DNA from: Desulfotalea sp.
GTDB lineage: Bacteria; Desulfobacterota; Desulfobulbia; Desulfobulbales; Desulfocapsaceae
Length of the DNA stretch: 64,000 bases
Direction: 5' to 3'
Assembly (NCBI GenBank): GCA_002733995.1
Contig: NVXR01000001.1
Coordinates: 240,795 to 304,794, forward strand
The notes beneath the pieces were generated by a model. The model had not been told where the DNA came from and did no database searches. It was given only the letters and a program-made list of their open reading frames with translations. Position numbers and translations under genes: made by a program. Of the stretch, positions 1-8,450 are shown piece by piece. Positions within the stretch are counted from its first letter, which is position 1. The number at the start of each line of letters is the position of its first letter.

Positions 1-91
1 GCTTGAAAAATAGAGCATGTTCAAGGGAGAATGAACTGTTACCCCAATAGTAAATGAAAAGGATTAAAGGTGTTCGTCTTCAAAAACAATC

Positions 92-119
92 TTGACAACC
101 ATTTTATTAGATGTAAATT
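92..119 (+). promoter_or_regulatory. Candidate sigma70 promoter for leuA leader
   Basis: TTGACA at 92-97 is a perfect -35 hexamer. It is followed after 16 bases by TAAATT (114-119), a moderate -10. Transcription would start near 126, about 25 bases before the leader peptide start. Inferred from hexamer match and position only. Confidence 0.5.
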
Positions 120-151
120 TAATTGAAATATTAGTCATACCAAAAAAAACT

Positions 152-232
152 ATGATAAACACAATCTCGCTACTACTCTTGCTTCTAAGTGACTCGTTGA
201 CCAATACCGTGGTTAATGCGGAGGCGTCGTAG
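152..232 (+). CDS. Leucine-rich leader peptide of leuA (leuL-like)
   Basis: A 26-codon reading frame runs from ATG 152 to TAG 230-232. Codons 7-12 (170-187) are six leucine codons in a row: CTA CTA CTC TTG CTT CTA. Another Leu codon follows at 197-199. Such a run just before a leucine biosynthesis gene and a terminator hairpin is the hallmark of ribosome-mediated attenuation, as in enterobacterial leuL. The upstream ribosome site is poor (an A-rich stretch), which is the main weakness. No alternative ATG is in frame upstream. The peptide itself probably has no function. The identification rests on the codon run, on the neighbouring gene and on the competing RNA pairings listed with the attenuator. 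Confidence 0.75.
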   Translation: MINTISLLLLLLSDSLTNTVVNAEAS

Positions 233-298
233 TTTGTTGTAGAAACTTAAGACATCCCCATATAAGGCCACGGTTTAAAAACCGTGGCCTTTTTTTTT
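197..298 (+). promoter_or_regulatory. leu attenuator with intrinsic terminator before leuA
   Basis: Three mutually exclusive pairings can be drawn. Terminator: AAGGCCACGGT (264-274) with ACCGTGGCCTT (281-291), an 11 bp stem with a 6-base loop followed by a T run. Antiterminator: leader segment ACCGTGG (206-212) is identical to part of the terminator's 3' arm and can pair with CCACGGT (268-274). Pause hairpin: TTGACCA (197-203) with TGGTTAA (210-216), one G-U pair. A ribosome stalled on the Leu codons at 170-187 would leave 206-212 free to form the antiterminator. A ribosome reaching the stop at 230 would cover it and allow termination. leuA starts at 333, just after. Confidence 0.75.
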
Positions 299-332
299 GC
301 CGATTTTACTGCTGAAACCAAAGGAGACATCC

Positions 333-2018
333 ATGAAGGACAAAATTAATAAATATCAAGCGTATCCTCGTATAGATCTTAGTAATAGGCAATGGCCAGC
401 CGAGCAGATAGAAAAGGCTCCCACGTGGTGTAGTGTGGACCTTCGTGATGGAAATCAGGCTCTTATACAGCCGATGAGTCTTGAAAAGAAAATGGAGATG
501 TTTGATCTACTGGTCCGGATGGGTTTTAAGGAAATTGAAGTGGGATTTCCGTCGGCCTCGGAGGTAGAGTTTGAATTTACCCGCATGTTAATTGAAAAGG
601 ACTTGATCCCAGAAGATGTCACCATCCAGGTTCTTACCCAGGCCAGAGAGCAACTGATCAAAAAGACCTATGCAGCTGTGGCAGGGGCAAGGGCGGCTGT
701 TGTGCATTTGTATAATTCTACTTCCACCCTGCAGCGGCGAACGGTCTTTAAAATGAGTAAAAAAGAGATCATAGAGCTTGCCGTTTATGGTGCGAAATTA
801 CTTAAGGAAGAAGAGAAGAAGTATCCGGAAACACAGTTTAGATATGAATACTCTCCTGAAAGTTTTACCGGAACTGAGCTCGAATTTTCTCTCCAGATTT
901 GCGAGGCGGTAATGGCTGTACTTGAGCCGACTCCAGATAATAAACTTATATTAAATCTGCCTGCTACAGTTGAACTTTCATCACCTAATATCTATGCGGA
1001 CCAGATTGAATGGTTCTGTAATAATCTGTCCTCGCGGGAGAGTGCAATCATTAGTCTCCACGCCCATAATGATAGAGGTTGCGCTGTTGCAGCCACCGAA
1101 ATGGCACTTATGGCTGGTGGCGAGCGGGTGGAAGGAACTCTTTTTGGTAATGGTGAGCGAACCGGTAATGTTGATATAGTTACCCTGGCACTTAATATGT
1201 TTACCCAAGGGGTGGATCCTGAAATAGATATCTCTAATATTAATGAAATTATAGATATCTATGAGCGAGTTTGCCTTTTGCCCGTCCATCCACGGCACCC
1301 CTATGCTGGAGAGTTGGTTTATACGGCCTTTTCGGGTTCACATCAAGATGCTATCAACAAAGGAATGCATGCCTATGATCTTGCAGAGAGTACGTTATGG
1401 CAAGTACCGTATCTGCCTATAGACCCATCGGATGTGGGTCGGAGTTATGAATCTATTATCCGTATCAATAGTCAGTCCGGTAAGGGTGGCGTTGCCTATA
1501 TCATGGAAAAAGATTTTGGCTTTAAAATGCCAAAGGCTATGCACCAGGAGTTTGGTAAGGTCGTGCAAGAGGTAACGGACAGGGAGGGGCGAGAGCTGTT
1601 GCATACAGATATTTTCAAGGCTTTTGAAGGGGCCTATCTGCAACGAGATATTCCATATGGTCTCAAAGATTTTCATGTCACTAAGAGGCATGTCAATGCC
1701 GAGGTGCCTGAGTCCAACGCAAATGTTGAAGCAACCATAGACGTAAATGGTAAGGCAACTGCTATTGATGCCGCCGGTAATGGACCGCTGGATGCCTTTT
1801 GTTCCGCGTTGAAAAAGCATATAACCGGAGATTTCAAGTTATTACACTACCACGAACATGCCATGGATGGTGGCTCTAGTGCTACAGCTGCCGCCTATAT
1901 TGAGATCCAACGTCCCGACGGGAAAAGATGTTGGGGCACTGGAGTGGACACTGATATTATCATTGCTTCAATAAAGGCTGTATTAAGTAGCCTCAACCGT
2001 TTGGCGCAGATCCGCTGA
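333..2018 (+). CDS. leuA: 2-isopropylmalate synthase
   Basis: Condenses acetyl-CoA with 2-oxoisovalerate, the first committed step of leucine synthesis, in the cytoplasm. The 561-residue product fits the long LeuA form. It begins with a lead segment rich in aromatic residues, and a TIM-barrel HMGL-like domain covers roughly residues 30-310. DLRDGNQ (36-42) is the metal/substrate motif at the barrel entry, HAHND is near 243 and GNGERTGN near 272. The C-terminal part from about 430 is the LeuA dimer/allosteric domain, where leucine normally binds. The ATG at 333 is chosen because AAGGAG at 320-325 sits 7 bases upstream; a start at 297 would lie inside the terminator. It stands alone, with no leuBCD next to it. 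Regulation by attenuation is strongly suggested by the leader. Confidence 0.95.
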   Translation: MKDKINKYQAYPRIDLSNRQWPAEQIEKAPTWCSVDLRDGNQALIQPMSLEKKMEMFDLLVRMGFKEIEVGFPSASEVEFEFTRMLIEKDLIPEDVTIQVLTQAREQLIKKTYAAVAGARAAVVHLYNSTSTLQRRTVFKMSKKEIIELAVYGAKLLKEEEKKYPETQFRYEYSPESFTGTELEFSLQICEAVMAVLEPTPDNKLILNLPATVELSSPNIYADQIEWFCNNLSSRESAIISLHAHNDRGCAVAATEMALMAGGERVEGTLFGNGERTGNVDIVTLALNMFTQGVDPEIDISNINEIIDIYERVCLLPVHPRHPYAGELVYTAFSGSHQDAINKGMHAYDLAESTLWQVPYLPIDPSDVGRSYESIIRINSQSGKGGVAYIMEKDFGFKMPKAMHQEFGKVVQEVTDREGRELLHTDIFKAFEGAYLQRDIPYGLKDFHVTKRHVNAEVPESNANVEATIDVNGKATAIDAAGNGPLDAFCSALKKHITGDFKLLHYHEHAMDGGSSATAAAYIEIQRPDGKRCWGTGVDTDIIIASIKAVLSSLNRLAQIR

Positions 2019-2278
2019 TTTGAACTAAACGTTGATTCTTTTTCTTATCAACTCCACTGGCGCTTGGCGTCTGTGGAGTTGTGTACCGAGCCGTGATACT
2101 GTTGTTCTCTTCACTCGGCGGCTAGGGCTCATCTGATGAAAAATATGCTTTAAACGTATATCCTTTTGTAGTAGGGAAATGATAACTGTCTGTGTTATCA
2201 TTGTGCTCATGAGTGGCGAACATAAATGCCAGTGATTAATTACTGACTAAGAAGCGTTCAAATTGTTGGTTTGCAAAT
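2019..2278 (+). other. Intergenic region with one hairpin
   Basis: No gene is visible in these 260 bases. CAACTCCAC (2049-2057) can pair with GTGGAGTTG (2073-2081). It lies 31 bases after leuA but has no T run, so it may be a weak terminator or RNA-stabilising stem. Confidence 0.3.
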
Positions 2279-4564
2279 ATGAAAAAGCTTTCGTCACTCC
2301 TGCTGATATTCAGCCTTCTTTTCACCCCCATGCTTTTTGCCTCACAAGGAGACTGGCCCGCAGTGGCCTTGGGGTTAACAATAACCGTTGCATTCTTAAT
2401 ATATTTTTTAGGTTCTCGGTTACAGCGTTATTCTTGTGTTGAAATTGTAGGTAGTGTTCCTCTTGGTCTCTGTCTGTTTTATCCACTTCTCCAGCTCATT
2501 CCACTACCGCCCCTTTTGATTGAGGCGATATCTCCTGCAACCTATCGACTCTACGAGCCGTTGTTAGGTTTAGATCAAACCGGTGCGTGGATACCATTGT
2601 CGGTGGCACCTGAGTCAACGTTACAAGATTTTTTTCGTTTCGCAGGCTATGGCCTTACGTATATTCTTACCGTTCAACTGTTGTCTCATCCTCCAATATT
2701 GAAGAAAAGTTGTAAAATTATAGTTTTGTTCGGTGGTGTCTTTGCTTCTTGGGTGGTTGTCAAAACTACTCTACTGGGAGCTGAGAGTTCTGCGCCGTGT
2801 ATAAACTTATTTTTACTGATGTGCCCTTTGGCCTATGCGCTTTTTCTCTACTATAAACCGGTGGTACAAAAAGATGAGGGTTTGCGGCATAATTTAATAT
2901 TGCTCTTTGCAGAGCCAAGTTTTCACCGACACCTGTTTTTTTGTTTCAGTGGGGGGCTAATGGTTGTGGCCGTACTTTCCTGCCAGTGTAGGGGGACTGT
3001 TTTGAGTCTGCTCTTGGTTAGCACGGTTTTTCTGACCCTGTATGTGAGTAAGTATTCCTCGGACTACAGCTGGCTGATTGTTGTATGTGTAGCTGCTTTT
3101 CTGATACCTGTTTTGAGGTTTGACTGGAGTGGCTGGCCTCTTATTTCAACGGCTATTTTGGATGAATCATACCATACCTTCACTGATCGTCTTGATGTCT
3201 GGAGTAACTCTATAGAAATAATCAAGCAATTTCCTCTGTTTGGAGCAGGGCTTGGCTCGTTTGCAAAGATTTATCCTTATATAGCAACAGTAGGAGATCG
3301 TTTTGTGATCGATCATGCACAAAATGATTGTCTTACTAGGCTCGTCGAGGTCGGCAGTGTAGGCGCTCTCTTGGCTGTCTGGTTTATACTCACAGTCCTA
3401 TGGCACGCTTGGACGAGGATTCGAGTCCACCAAGATCGTTTTGTTGTCTTGATAGGGATTGGTGTTTTGTCTGGTATAACAGTCTTTATCGTCAATACCT
3501 TTGGGTTTATGAGTCTGCACAATGGTGGGTCCGGATTCTATTTCTTCTTCTTTCTCGGTGTGCTTGTTGCAACGGTTAACTGTCGTTTTGAATACTACGA
3601 TACAGGAACATTACTTCGGCCAATTACAAACGTTTCTTTTTTTGTCTTTGTGACTATTGCTCTGGGGCTCTTTTGTACATCGCTGATGTACCATGGGGGG
3701 GCTTGGTATTGCCGGTCTCTTCTCCGCGGGGTTGAATTTGTTGTAGATGATGCTTGTCTGTCTACTGTACAAGGTGAGCTGGAGAAGAAGGCTCTGGTAG
3801 AGGCCGTTTCAATGGCTCCCTTTGATAGTGACTATTCTTATCGCTTAGGGCAACTGACAACGCGTACCGGTCAGCACAGTGAGGGGCTCCAGCATCTGGT
3901 AAATGCGGGGTTAAAGAATGTCATGGATGGAAAGGTCTATCAACTGATTGGACTTCTAGGGGCAAATGATGGTGATTTCACAACACGTTTTCTGGAAATC
4001 GGTTATCGGCAGGCGCCCCGTGTGGAGCAGTTGGCACAAACGCTGAGCCGATGGTATCTGAATAATGGTAGAAGGGTAGAGGCGCTAAATATTGTCAAAG
4101 AAAGATTCCATGATAATTATCGGGTCATTGATACGTGGATGCCTTTACTCATTGAATACGGTGTAAGTACGGAGGAGCTAATGGATCTTTTGCCACCTTC
4201 TGTTGATGCATGGTTGTCTTTTGGTAAATATGCTGAGGCTCATTTAAACGGAGGCAATTCTGATCTATACTACGAAGGGGCTCTTACTTTAATTTCAGAA
4301 AAGGCTATTATTGAGCCTGGATGGTTTTATTCAATTATCGAATACTATCGGAGGAATAACAGGCCTGATATGGCGGCACTTTGTATACGACGGGCTGTGA
4401 CTCTTATTCCCCGTGTTGCTTCTTTCCATCGTTTACTTGGAGACTATTATTTACAAGAGGGTATTGTCTATCGAGCTAAAGAAGAGTACGGGCTTGCGCT
4501 TATACTCGATCCGGAAGATATGGAAAATCGAAACCGATTGCAGCAGCTGATATCAGCTGAGTAG
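2279..4564 (+). CDS. O-antigen ligase/polymerase-like membrane protein with C-terminal TPR-like region
   Basis: The 761-residue product begins with a hydrophobic segment ending in LFAS, followed by about a dozen membrane segments up to roughly residue 470. The central loop around residues 310-370 carries the pattern FGAGLGSFAKIYPY and, after a gap, HAQNDCLTRLVEVGSVGAL. This is the Wzy_C/O-antigen ligase signature (a short G-x-G segment, then H-x-x-N-D and a following membrane helix). The last 270 residues are soluble and helical, with TPR-like helices, for example the closing stretch around YRAKEEYGLALILDPED. The family includes WaaL ligases, Wzy polymerases and protein O-glycosylases (PglL-like); which it is cannot be told here, since no glycan genes are adjacent. 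No strong ribosome site precedes the ATG. Confidence 0.7.
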   Translation: MKKLSSLLLIFSLLFTPMLFASQGDWPAVALGLTITVAFLIYFLGSRLQRYSCVEIVGSVPLGLCLFYPLLQLIPLPPLLIEAISPATYRLYEPLLGLDQTGAWIPLSVAPESTLQDFFRFAGYGLTYILTVQLLSHPPILKKSCKIIVLFGGVFASWVVVKTTLLGAESSAPCINLFLLMCPLAYALFLYYKPVVQKDEGLRHNLILLFAEPSFHRHLFFCFSGGLMVVAVLSCQCRGTVLSLLLVSTVFLTLYVSKYSSDYSWLIVVCVAAFLIPVLRFDWSGWPLISTAILDESYHTFTDRLDVWSNSIEIIKQFPLFGAGLGSFAKIYPYIATVGDRFVIDHAQNDCLTRLVEVGSVGALLAVWFILTVLWHAWTRIRVHQDRFVVLIGIGVLSGITVFIVNTFGFMSLHNGGSGFYFFFFLGVLVATVNCRFEYYDTGTLLRPITNVSFFVFVTIALGLFCTSLMYHGGAWYCRSLLRGVEFVVDDACLSTVQGELEKKALVEAVSMAPFDSDYSYRLGQLTTRTGQHSEGLQHLVNAGLKNVMDGKVYQLIGLLGANDGDFTTRFLEIGYRQAPRVEQLAQTLSRWYLNNGRRVEALNIVKERFHDNYRVIDTWMPLLIEYGVSTEELMDLLPPSVDAWLSFGKYAEAHLNGGNSDLYYEGALTLISEKAIIEPGWFYSIIEYYRRNNRPDMAALCIRRAVTLIPRVASFHRLLGDYYLQEGIVYRAKEEYGLALILDPEDMENRNRLQQLISAE

Positions 4565-4683
4565 CCCCCTCGATCCTACTGAGATGAATTGTCAATATAC
4601 CCCGCCTGCGGCTGTTGAGTAGTGGCTTACAGAAGTGGTTGAAAACAGTCTGTTTACCTGGGGGGCAACAGTCAATATCTTCT

Positions 4684-5526
4684 TTATTTCATAAAAAGAT
4701 ATGTTGCTATGCCGATAGTCGCAAGCCAGATGTTGGTGATGTTGGAAACGGTGATATTTAAAATTGCTGCGAGAATCTGTCTTCTTTTCAAGAGAGCTAG
4801 GCATGATTTGAATTCTGGCCAACTTGTTAATGTCGCGAGAACGACGAAGCCAATAGTGCCTTTAGGGGCCATTGAATGCTTTGCTGCAAAGGAGACAACG
4901 GGGTCAAGGTAGTAACCCGCTATGGTGAGACATATTATGGCAGGGGGAAGCCAAAGTGATGGAGAAAAAGAATACTCTTCATCTTTATTTACATCTGCTT
5001 CAGTTGGTCTAAAGAAGAATAGAGGTACCGTTATAATAAGGGCAAAAGTTAACCAGAGCGGATAGCTGTGTGAGCTCAAAAAGAAAAAACTGCCGGCAAG
5101 AAGCGCAGTGCTTGCAAGAGTTATGAACGTGTAAAGTCTGTTTTTTGAGCATATTGCTTTAAACTGTAGGCAGAGAAGAGCGGCAATACACAGGAGCACC
5201 GGATTCATGAAGTTGGAGCCAAGGGGCGTTGAGGCGGCAAAGATAATATCGCCTGCAAGGAGTCCGACGAGAAGACAGACAGCCTCGGGGCCGTTGGTTA
5301 TAAAGCCGGTAAGTGTGCCGATACCCTTAGTGTTTTTCAGACACTCGATAATTATTTCAATTGAAACAGCGATGAACATCATAACAACGATGATGCCAAT
5401 TGAACCTGCTGTGGCAAGGAGAATATTACCATTAAAAAACAATGCACTTCCGCAGAAAAACACAAAAACAAATAACCAGGAAATGAGATCAAGGTAACCG
5501 ATAGAATGACGAAGGAAAGATTTCAT
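4684..5526 (-). CDS. Ca2+/cation antiporter-like membrane protein (CaCA superfamily)
   Basis: A 280-residue, almost wholly hydrophobic protein with around ten predicted membrane segments. Two separated stretches resemble the alpha-repeats of Na+/Ca2+ exchangers. Near residues 70-110, GFITNGPEA is followed by a hydrophobic stretch and GSNFMNP. Near residues 225-265, a Gly-rich start leads to WPEFKSCLALL and NITVSNITNIWLA. The conserved acidic residue (NGPEA, SWPEF) is present in both. The usual first-repeat core GTSxPE is degenerate here (TNGPE), so substrate is uncertain. GGGAGA at about 10 bases before the ATG supports the start. It is 19 bases downstream of the thioredoxin-like gene on the same strand, probably one transcript. 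Confidence 0.6.
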   Translation of the reverse strand: MKSFLRHSIGYLDLISWLFVFVFFCGSALFFNGNILLATAGSIGIIVVMMFIAVSIEIIIECLKNTKGIGTLTGFITNGPEAVCLLVGLLAGDIIFAASTPLGSNFMNPVLLCIAALLCLQFKAICSKNRLYTFITLASTALLAGSFFFLSSHSYPLWLTFALIITVPLFFFRPTEADVNKDEEYSFSPSLWLPPAIICLTIAGYYLDPVVSFAAKHSMAPKGTIGFVVLATLTSWPEFKSCLALLKRRQILAAILNITVSNITNIWLATIGIATYLFMK

Positions 5527-5545
5527 GTTTGCGGGTCTCCCTTAA

Positions 5546-5794
5546 TTAAAGGAGAGATGCTGTAATAAAAGCATCTATTTTTTTTCGGCTCAGATAGATT
5601 GATGCAAGAGTTTTGTCACCAATTCTTATGGCAGGGATCATCGTAATACCTGAGCGAAAAGCTTTGCCAGGAGAGGTCAGCACATCCACTTCTTCTATCT
5701 GTACATCCGCATGTTTCTCCACCAGTTCAAGTAATGATTTTTTAGCGAAATAACATCTGGGGCAAAGTGCTGATTTGTATAGTGTGATGAGCAT
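5546..5794 (-). CDS. Thioredoxin/glutaredoxin-like small protein
   Basis: An 82-residue protein with the thioredoxin fold in its shortest form. It starts with a beta strand (LITLYKSALCP), then the redox motif C-P-R-C at residues 11-14, and later a cis-proline loop T-M-I-P-A-I near residue 52. Such proteins carry out thiol-disulfide exchange or glutaredoxin-like electron transfer in the cytoplasm. The CPRC spacing is that of a dithiol active site. It is the first gene of a likely two-gene transcript with the exchanger-like membrane protein, so it may control or assemble that transporter; this is inference from position only. Confidence 0.75.
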   Translation of the reverse strand: MLITLYKSALCPRCYFAKKSLLELVEKHADVQIEEVDVLTSPGKAFRSGITMIPAIRIGDKTLASIYLSRKKIDAFITASLL

Positions 5795-6055
5795 GAAATT
5801 AGAAAAATGTTAAAATGATAAGGATGTGCTTTTGTCGACACAATTGTAAATATATTCTACCTAAAGAGCTCAGTTTTAACAACCGACTTCTTCAATAATA
5901 TAAATATCAGTTCATCTAGAATATGCTATACGGTATTGGCTTTTTGTTCGTTGGTGTCTTGATGTTTACCTTGGTGTGATACACTATTAGTAGAAGGATA
6001 TGGGGTACACTTGTAACATTAAACTTTAGTCCGGCAAGGTCGGGGGGGAGGAGAG

Positions 6056-6700
6056 ATGTATATATCTGAATATATGACTACAAGTCCAATTACAGTATCG
6101 GGGCTGACTTCACTCCCCGAGGCAAGGCAGATCCTGAGTGAGTATCAGATAAGACATCTGCCTGTCATTGATCAGGCAGGTTCGCTTGTTGGGATTTTGA
6201 CCGACCGAGATCTCCGTTCTGCCTATCCTTCATCTGTGGCCTCCAGGGAAGAGGCTGTTTTAGCCTTCGATCATGTTCAGCAGAGTAGTGTTGTTGATAT
6301 TATGACAACACCGTGTTCATCTTTATCTATGGAGGCGAGGCTTGATGATGCTTTGCAGATTTTTGCAAGGGATAAGGTTGGTGCTATTCCGGTAGTCGAT
6401 ATGGACAACAAGGTTCTCGGTCTTTTTTCTCTTCTTGATTTAACCTCAGCCTATGGCAATTTATTTGGGGCAGCGAGGGATGGGGTGCTGTACTTTGTTA
6501 TAGAAGATGATGGGAGAGAGAACATTTTTGGTGAACTATCAGCACTGTTTGACAAAAATAATGTGGTCATCGAGAGCTTGATTCGCATAATTTCAAAAAA
6601 AGAGGTGGCAAAAATTTATGTCCGGGTTAATAGTCTCAACCCAAATCGGATTATTAAATTGCTAAACACTCATAAGTTTCGTCTATTTGTTGCCTCTTGA
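6056..6700 (+). CDS. CBS-pair protein with C-terminal ACT-like domain
   Basis: A 214-residue soluble protein. Two CBS motifs span about residues 1-130: each has the sequence pattern T-S-P-I-T-V / T-T-P-C-S-S at its start and a strand-turn motif (LVGILTDRDL near 46-55; KVLGLFSLLDL near 121-131). CBS pairs bind adenine nucleotides. Residues 145-214 form a beta-alpha-beta unit (VLYFVIEDDGREN, then FDKNNVVIESLIR) like an ACT domain, giving an overall AcuB-like architecture. It is likely an energy or amino-acid sensor, partner unknown. A GGAGGAGAG purine run immediately precedes the ATG. Monocistronic by appearance, although the next gene follows after 61 bases. Confidence 0.8.
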   Translation: MYISEYMTTSPITVSGLTSLPEARQILSEYQIRHLPVIDQAGSLVGILTDRDLRSAYPSSVASREEAVLAFDHVQQSSVVDIMTTPCSSLSMEARLDDALQIFARDKVGAIPVVDMDNKVLGLFSLLDLTSAYGNLFGAARDGVLYFVIEDDGRENIFGELSALFDKNNVVIESLIRIISKKEVAKIYVRVNSLNPNRIIKLLNTHKFRLFVAS

Positions 6701-6761
6701 TGATAACGTCTGGACCGATTTGAGGCTTGAGAAAATAGGGTGTTGAATCCATAGGTACTTT

Positions 6762-7412
6762 ATGCAAACAACGATGAACAGTTGTATACAGTGTGGAAAA
6801 TGTTGCGAGCAAGGTGGGCCAGCATTACACACCCAAGACTTAGAGCTTGTAAGAAACAAACAAATCCCCACATCTTCTCTTATTACCCTAAGAAAAGGCG
6901 AACTTGCCCACAATCCAGTAACTGACCGGATTCAGGGTATAAAGGTGGAGCTTGTGAAGGTGAATGGAACTGGGCGTAGATGGAATTGTGTTTACTATGA
7001 TAGTGAAGTCGGTTGTACAATTTACGACTATCGGCCATATGCCTGCCAGACTCTTAAATGCTGGGATACTGTGGAAATCCTTGACCTTGTTGAAAAGGAT
7101 ACCCTCGATAGAAAAGTGATACTGGGCGAGGATCACTCTATGTTACCTATCATTGCAGAACATGAAAGAATCTGTCCCTGTGAAGGCTTGGAGTATCTGC
7201 AAAACAACTATGAAAAACTGTCATCGTCGAAGAAAAATGAAGTGGAAAAGATGGTCCGTAAGGACCTGAGATTTAGGGCTCGGATAATAAAAGATTTTGA
7301 TTTAAAACTGAGTGAAGAACTTTTCTATTTTGGAAGGCCTTTGTTTCAGCTTTTGCAACCCCTAGGGGTTCGGGTTTCGGAAGTGCAAGGTGAAATTTAT
7401 CTCAAATGGTAA
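6762..7412 (+). CDS. YkgJ-family cysteine-cluster protein
   Basis: The 216-residue product opens with CIQCGKCCEQGG, the C-x2-C-x2-CC motif of the YkgJ/UPF0153 (zinc- or iron-chelating) family. It continues with C-x-Y near residue 84 and GCTIYDYRPYACQTLKCW (about 88-105), which supplies further conserved cysteines, and a late CPC pair. Members are thought to bind a metal or Fe-S centre; the reaction is unknown. The start could be the ATG at 6762 or at 6774, since there is only a weak AGGT upstream; 6762 is kept. The C-terminal 60 residues are helical and poorly conserved. Confidence 0.75.
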   Translation: MQTTMNSCIQCGKCCEQGGPALHTQDLELVRNKQIPTSSLITLRKGELAHNPVTDRIQGIKVELVKVNGTGRRWNCVYYDSEVGCTIYDYRPYACQTLKCWDTVEILDLVEKDTLDRKVILGEDHSMLPIIAEHERICPCEGLEYLQNNYEKLSSSKKNEVEKMVRKDLRFRARIIKDFDLKLSEELFYFGRPLFQLLQPLGVRVSEVQGEIYLKW

Positions 7413-7458
7413 GTCCGCGTTACTGTTGCGGGGGATTGCAACAGTAACGGGGGCTGTC

Positions 7459-8235
7459 TTACCAGCTGTGTCGTGCGATTTCCTCTCCGCGTGTTGAGAT
7501 GGTAATCTCTTCCACAGGAACAGATGAACCCGATTTTTCAACAGCTTTTTTGATTATGACTTTCATGGCAGAACAACAGGGAACTTCCATGATAAGGATG
7601 GTCAGGCTTTTAAGATTACTGGTACGAAGGACGTCCGCGAATTTTTCGACATAGCTGTCGGCATCGTCAAATTTTGGGCACCCCATCATCACTGTTTTAC
7701 CTTTCAGATAGTTTTCCTGAAAGTTACGTACAGCGACTGCTGTACAATCCGCTGCCACTAAAAGATTTGAGTTTTGTAAAAATGGGGCATTGGCAGGAAC
7801 AAGGCGAATCTGTACGGGCCAATGGCTCAGCTCTGAGTCGCTCCCGGCTTGTTTGGCCATTATTGTTGGTATGTTCGCCGATTGGCATGGCGAAGCCTGG
7901 GGGCTTGCTGCGGGCTTGAACGACTGGATATGAGTCGATGCGCAGCCACAATCCATGGTTGCAGGAGCAACGGCTTCTTGTTGCTTTTTTTCACCGGCAA
8001 GGAATATTTCCACCGCTTCTTCGTCAAATTCGTCAGCTTCACGTTCAATTATTTGCAATGCTCCGGTTGGGCAGGATCCAAGGCATGCCCCCAGTCCATC
8101 ACAGAGCTTATCGGCTACAAGTTTAGCTTTGCCGTCTATAATTTTAAGAGATCCTTCTGCGCAATCCGGAACACATTGACCACAACCATCACAAAGTTCT
8201 TCGTCGATTTTGATAATTTTTCTATTTGCCTTCAT
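7459..8235 (-). CDS. 4Fe-4S ferredoxin-type protein, probable Hcp partner
   Basis: A 258-residue cytoplasmic protein. The N-terminus holds a classical cluster motif (Cys15, 18, 21, 25) and a second one written C-D-G-L-G-A-C-L-G-S-C-P, in which the second cysteine is Leu. The middle is a low-complexity linker with CGC. The C-terminal half is a conserved domain that ends with MEVPCC, a double cysteine. Proteins of this layout often sit next to hcp in anaerobes and are thought to move electrons to or from the hybrid cluster protein. The ATG at 8235 is chosen over an upstream in-frame codon because AGGAGA lies 7-8 bases before it. An FNR/HcpR-type box and a matching -10 lie upstream. Confidence 0.8.
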   Translation of the reverse strand: MKANRKIIKIDEELCDGCGQCVPDCAEGSLKIIDGKAKLVADKLCDGLGACLGSCPTGALQIIEREADEFDEEAVEIFLAGEKKQQEAVAPATMDCGCASTHIQSFKPAASPQASPCQSANIPTIMAKQAGSDSELSHWPVQIRLVPANAPFLQNSNLLVAADCTAVAVRNFQENYLKGKTVMMGCPKFDDADSYVEKFADVLRTSNLKSLTILIMEVPCCSAMKVIIKKAVEKSGSSVPVEEITISTRGEEIARHSW

Positions 8236-8328
8236 TGAATAATCTCCTGTATTATAAATTGGGTGCGAGTTATGCGGTGGCCGCAATGGCTCCTCCCTTA
8301 ATTGTTTTTGCTTCGTCATTCTTTTTAT

Positions 8329-8369
8329 ATAATAGCCTGTATACGGGGAATATCCTTGATTTGGGTCAA
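8329..8369 (-). promoter_or_regulatory. FNR/HcpR-type box and promoter of the ferredoxin-type gene
   Basis: TTGAT-TTGG-GTCAA occupies 8356-8369, a near-palindrome of the CRP/FNR family type. On the minus strand a -10 hexamer TATTAT lies at 8334-8329. The box centre (8362.5) is 31 bases from the hexamer centre (8331.5), the spacing of class II activation (site at about -41.5). The same TTGAT-N4-GTCAA sequence recurs before hcp. Confidence 0.65.
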
Positions 8370-8392
8370 GTTCTTCATCTTTTAATCAAGCA

Positions 8393-8433
8393 ATAAAAAA
8401 AGGCTGTGTACCCGGAGGTACACAGCCTTTTTA
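8393..8433 (-). terminator. Intrinsic terminator of hcp
   Basis: AAGGCTGTGTACC (8399-8411) pairs with GGTACACAGCCTT (8416-8428), with a CGGA loop. On the minus strand the stem is followed by a T run (the A run at 8395-8400), so it terminates hcp. A shorter T run on the plus strand makes it potentially bidirectional. Confidence 0.85.
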
Positions 8434-8450
8434 ATCATAAAGCAGAGACG

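Noticed and set aside
2025..2210. Minus-strand frame after leuA
   Set aside because: No ribosome site and no protein-like features; the area holds only a hairpin.
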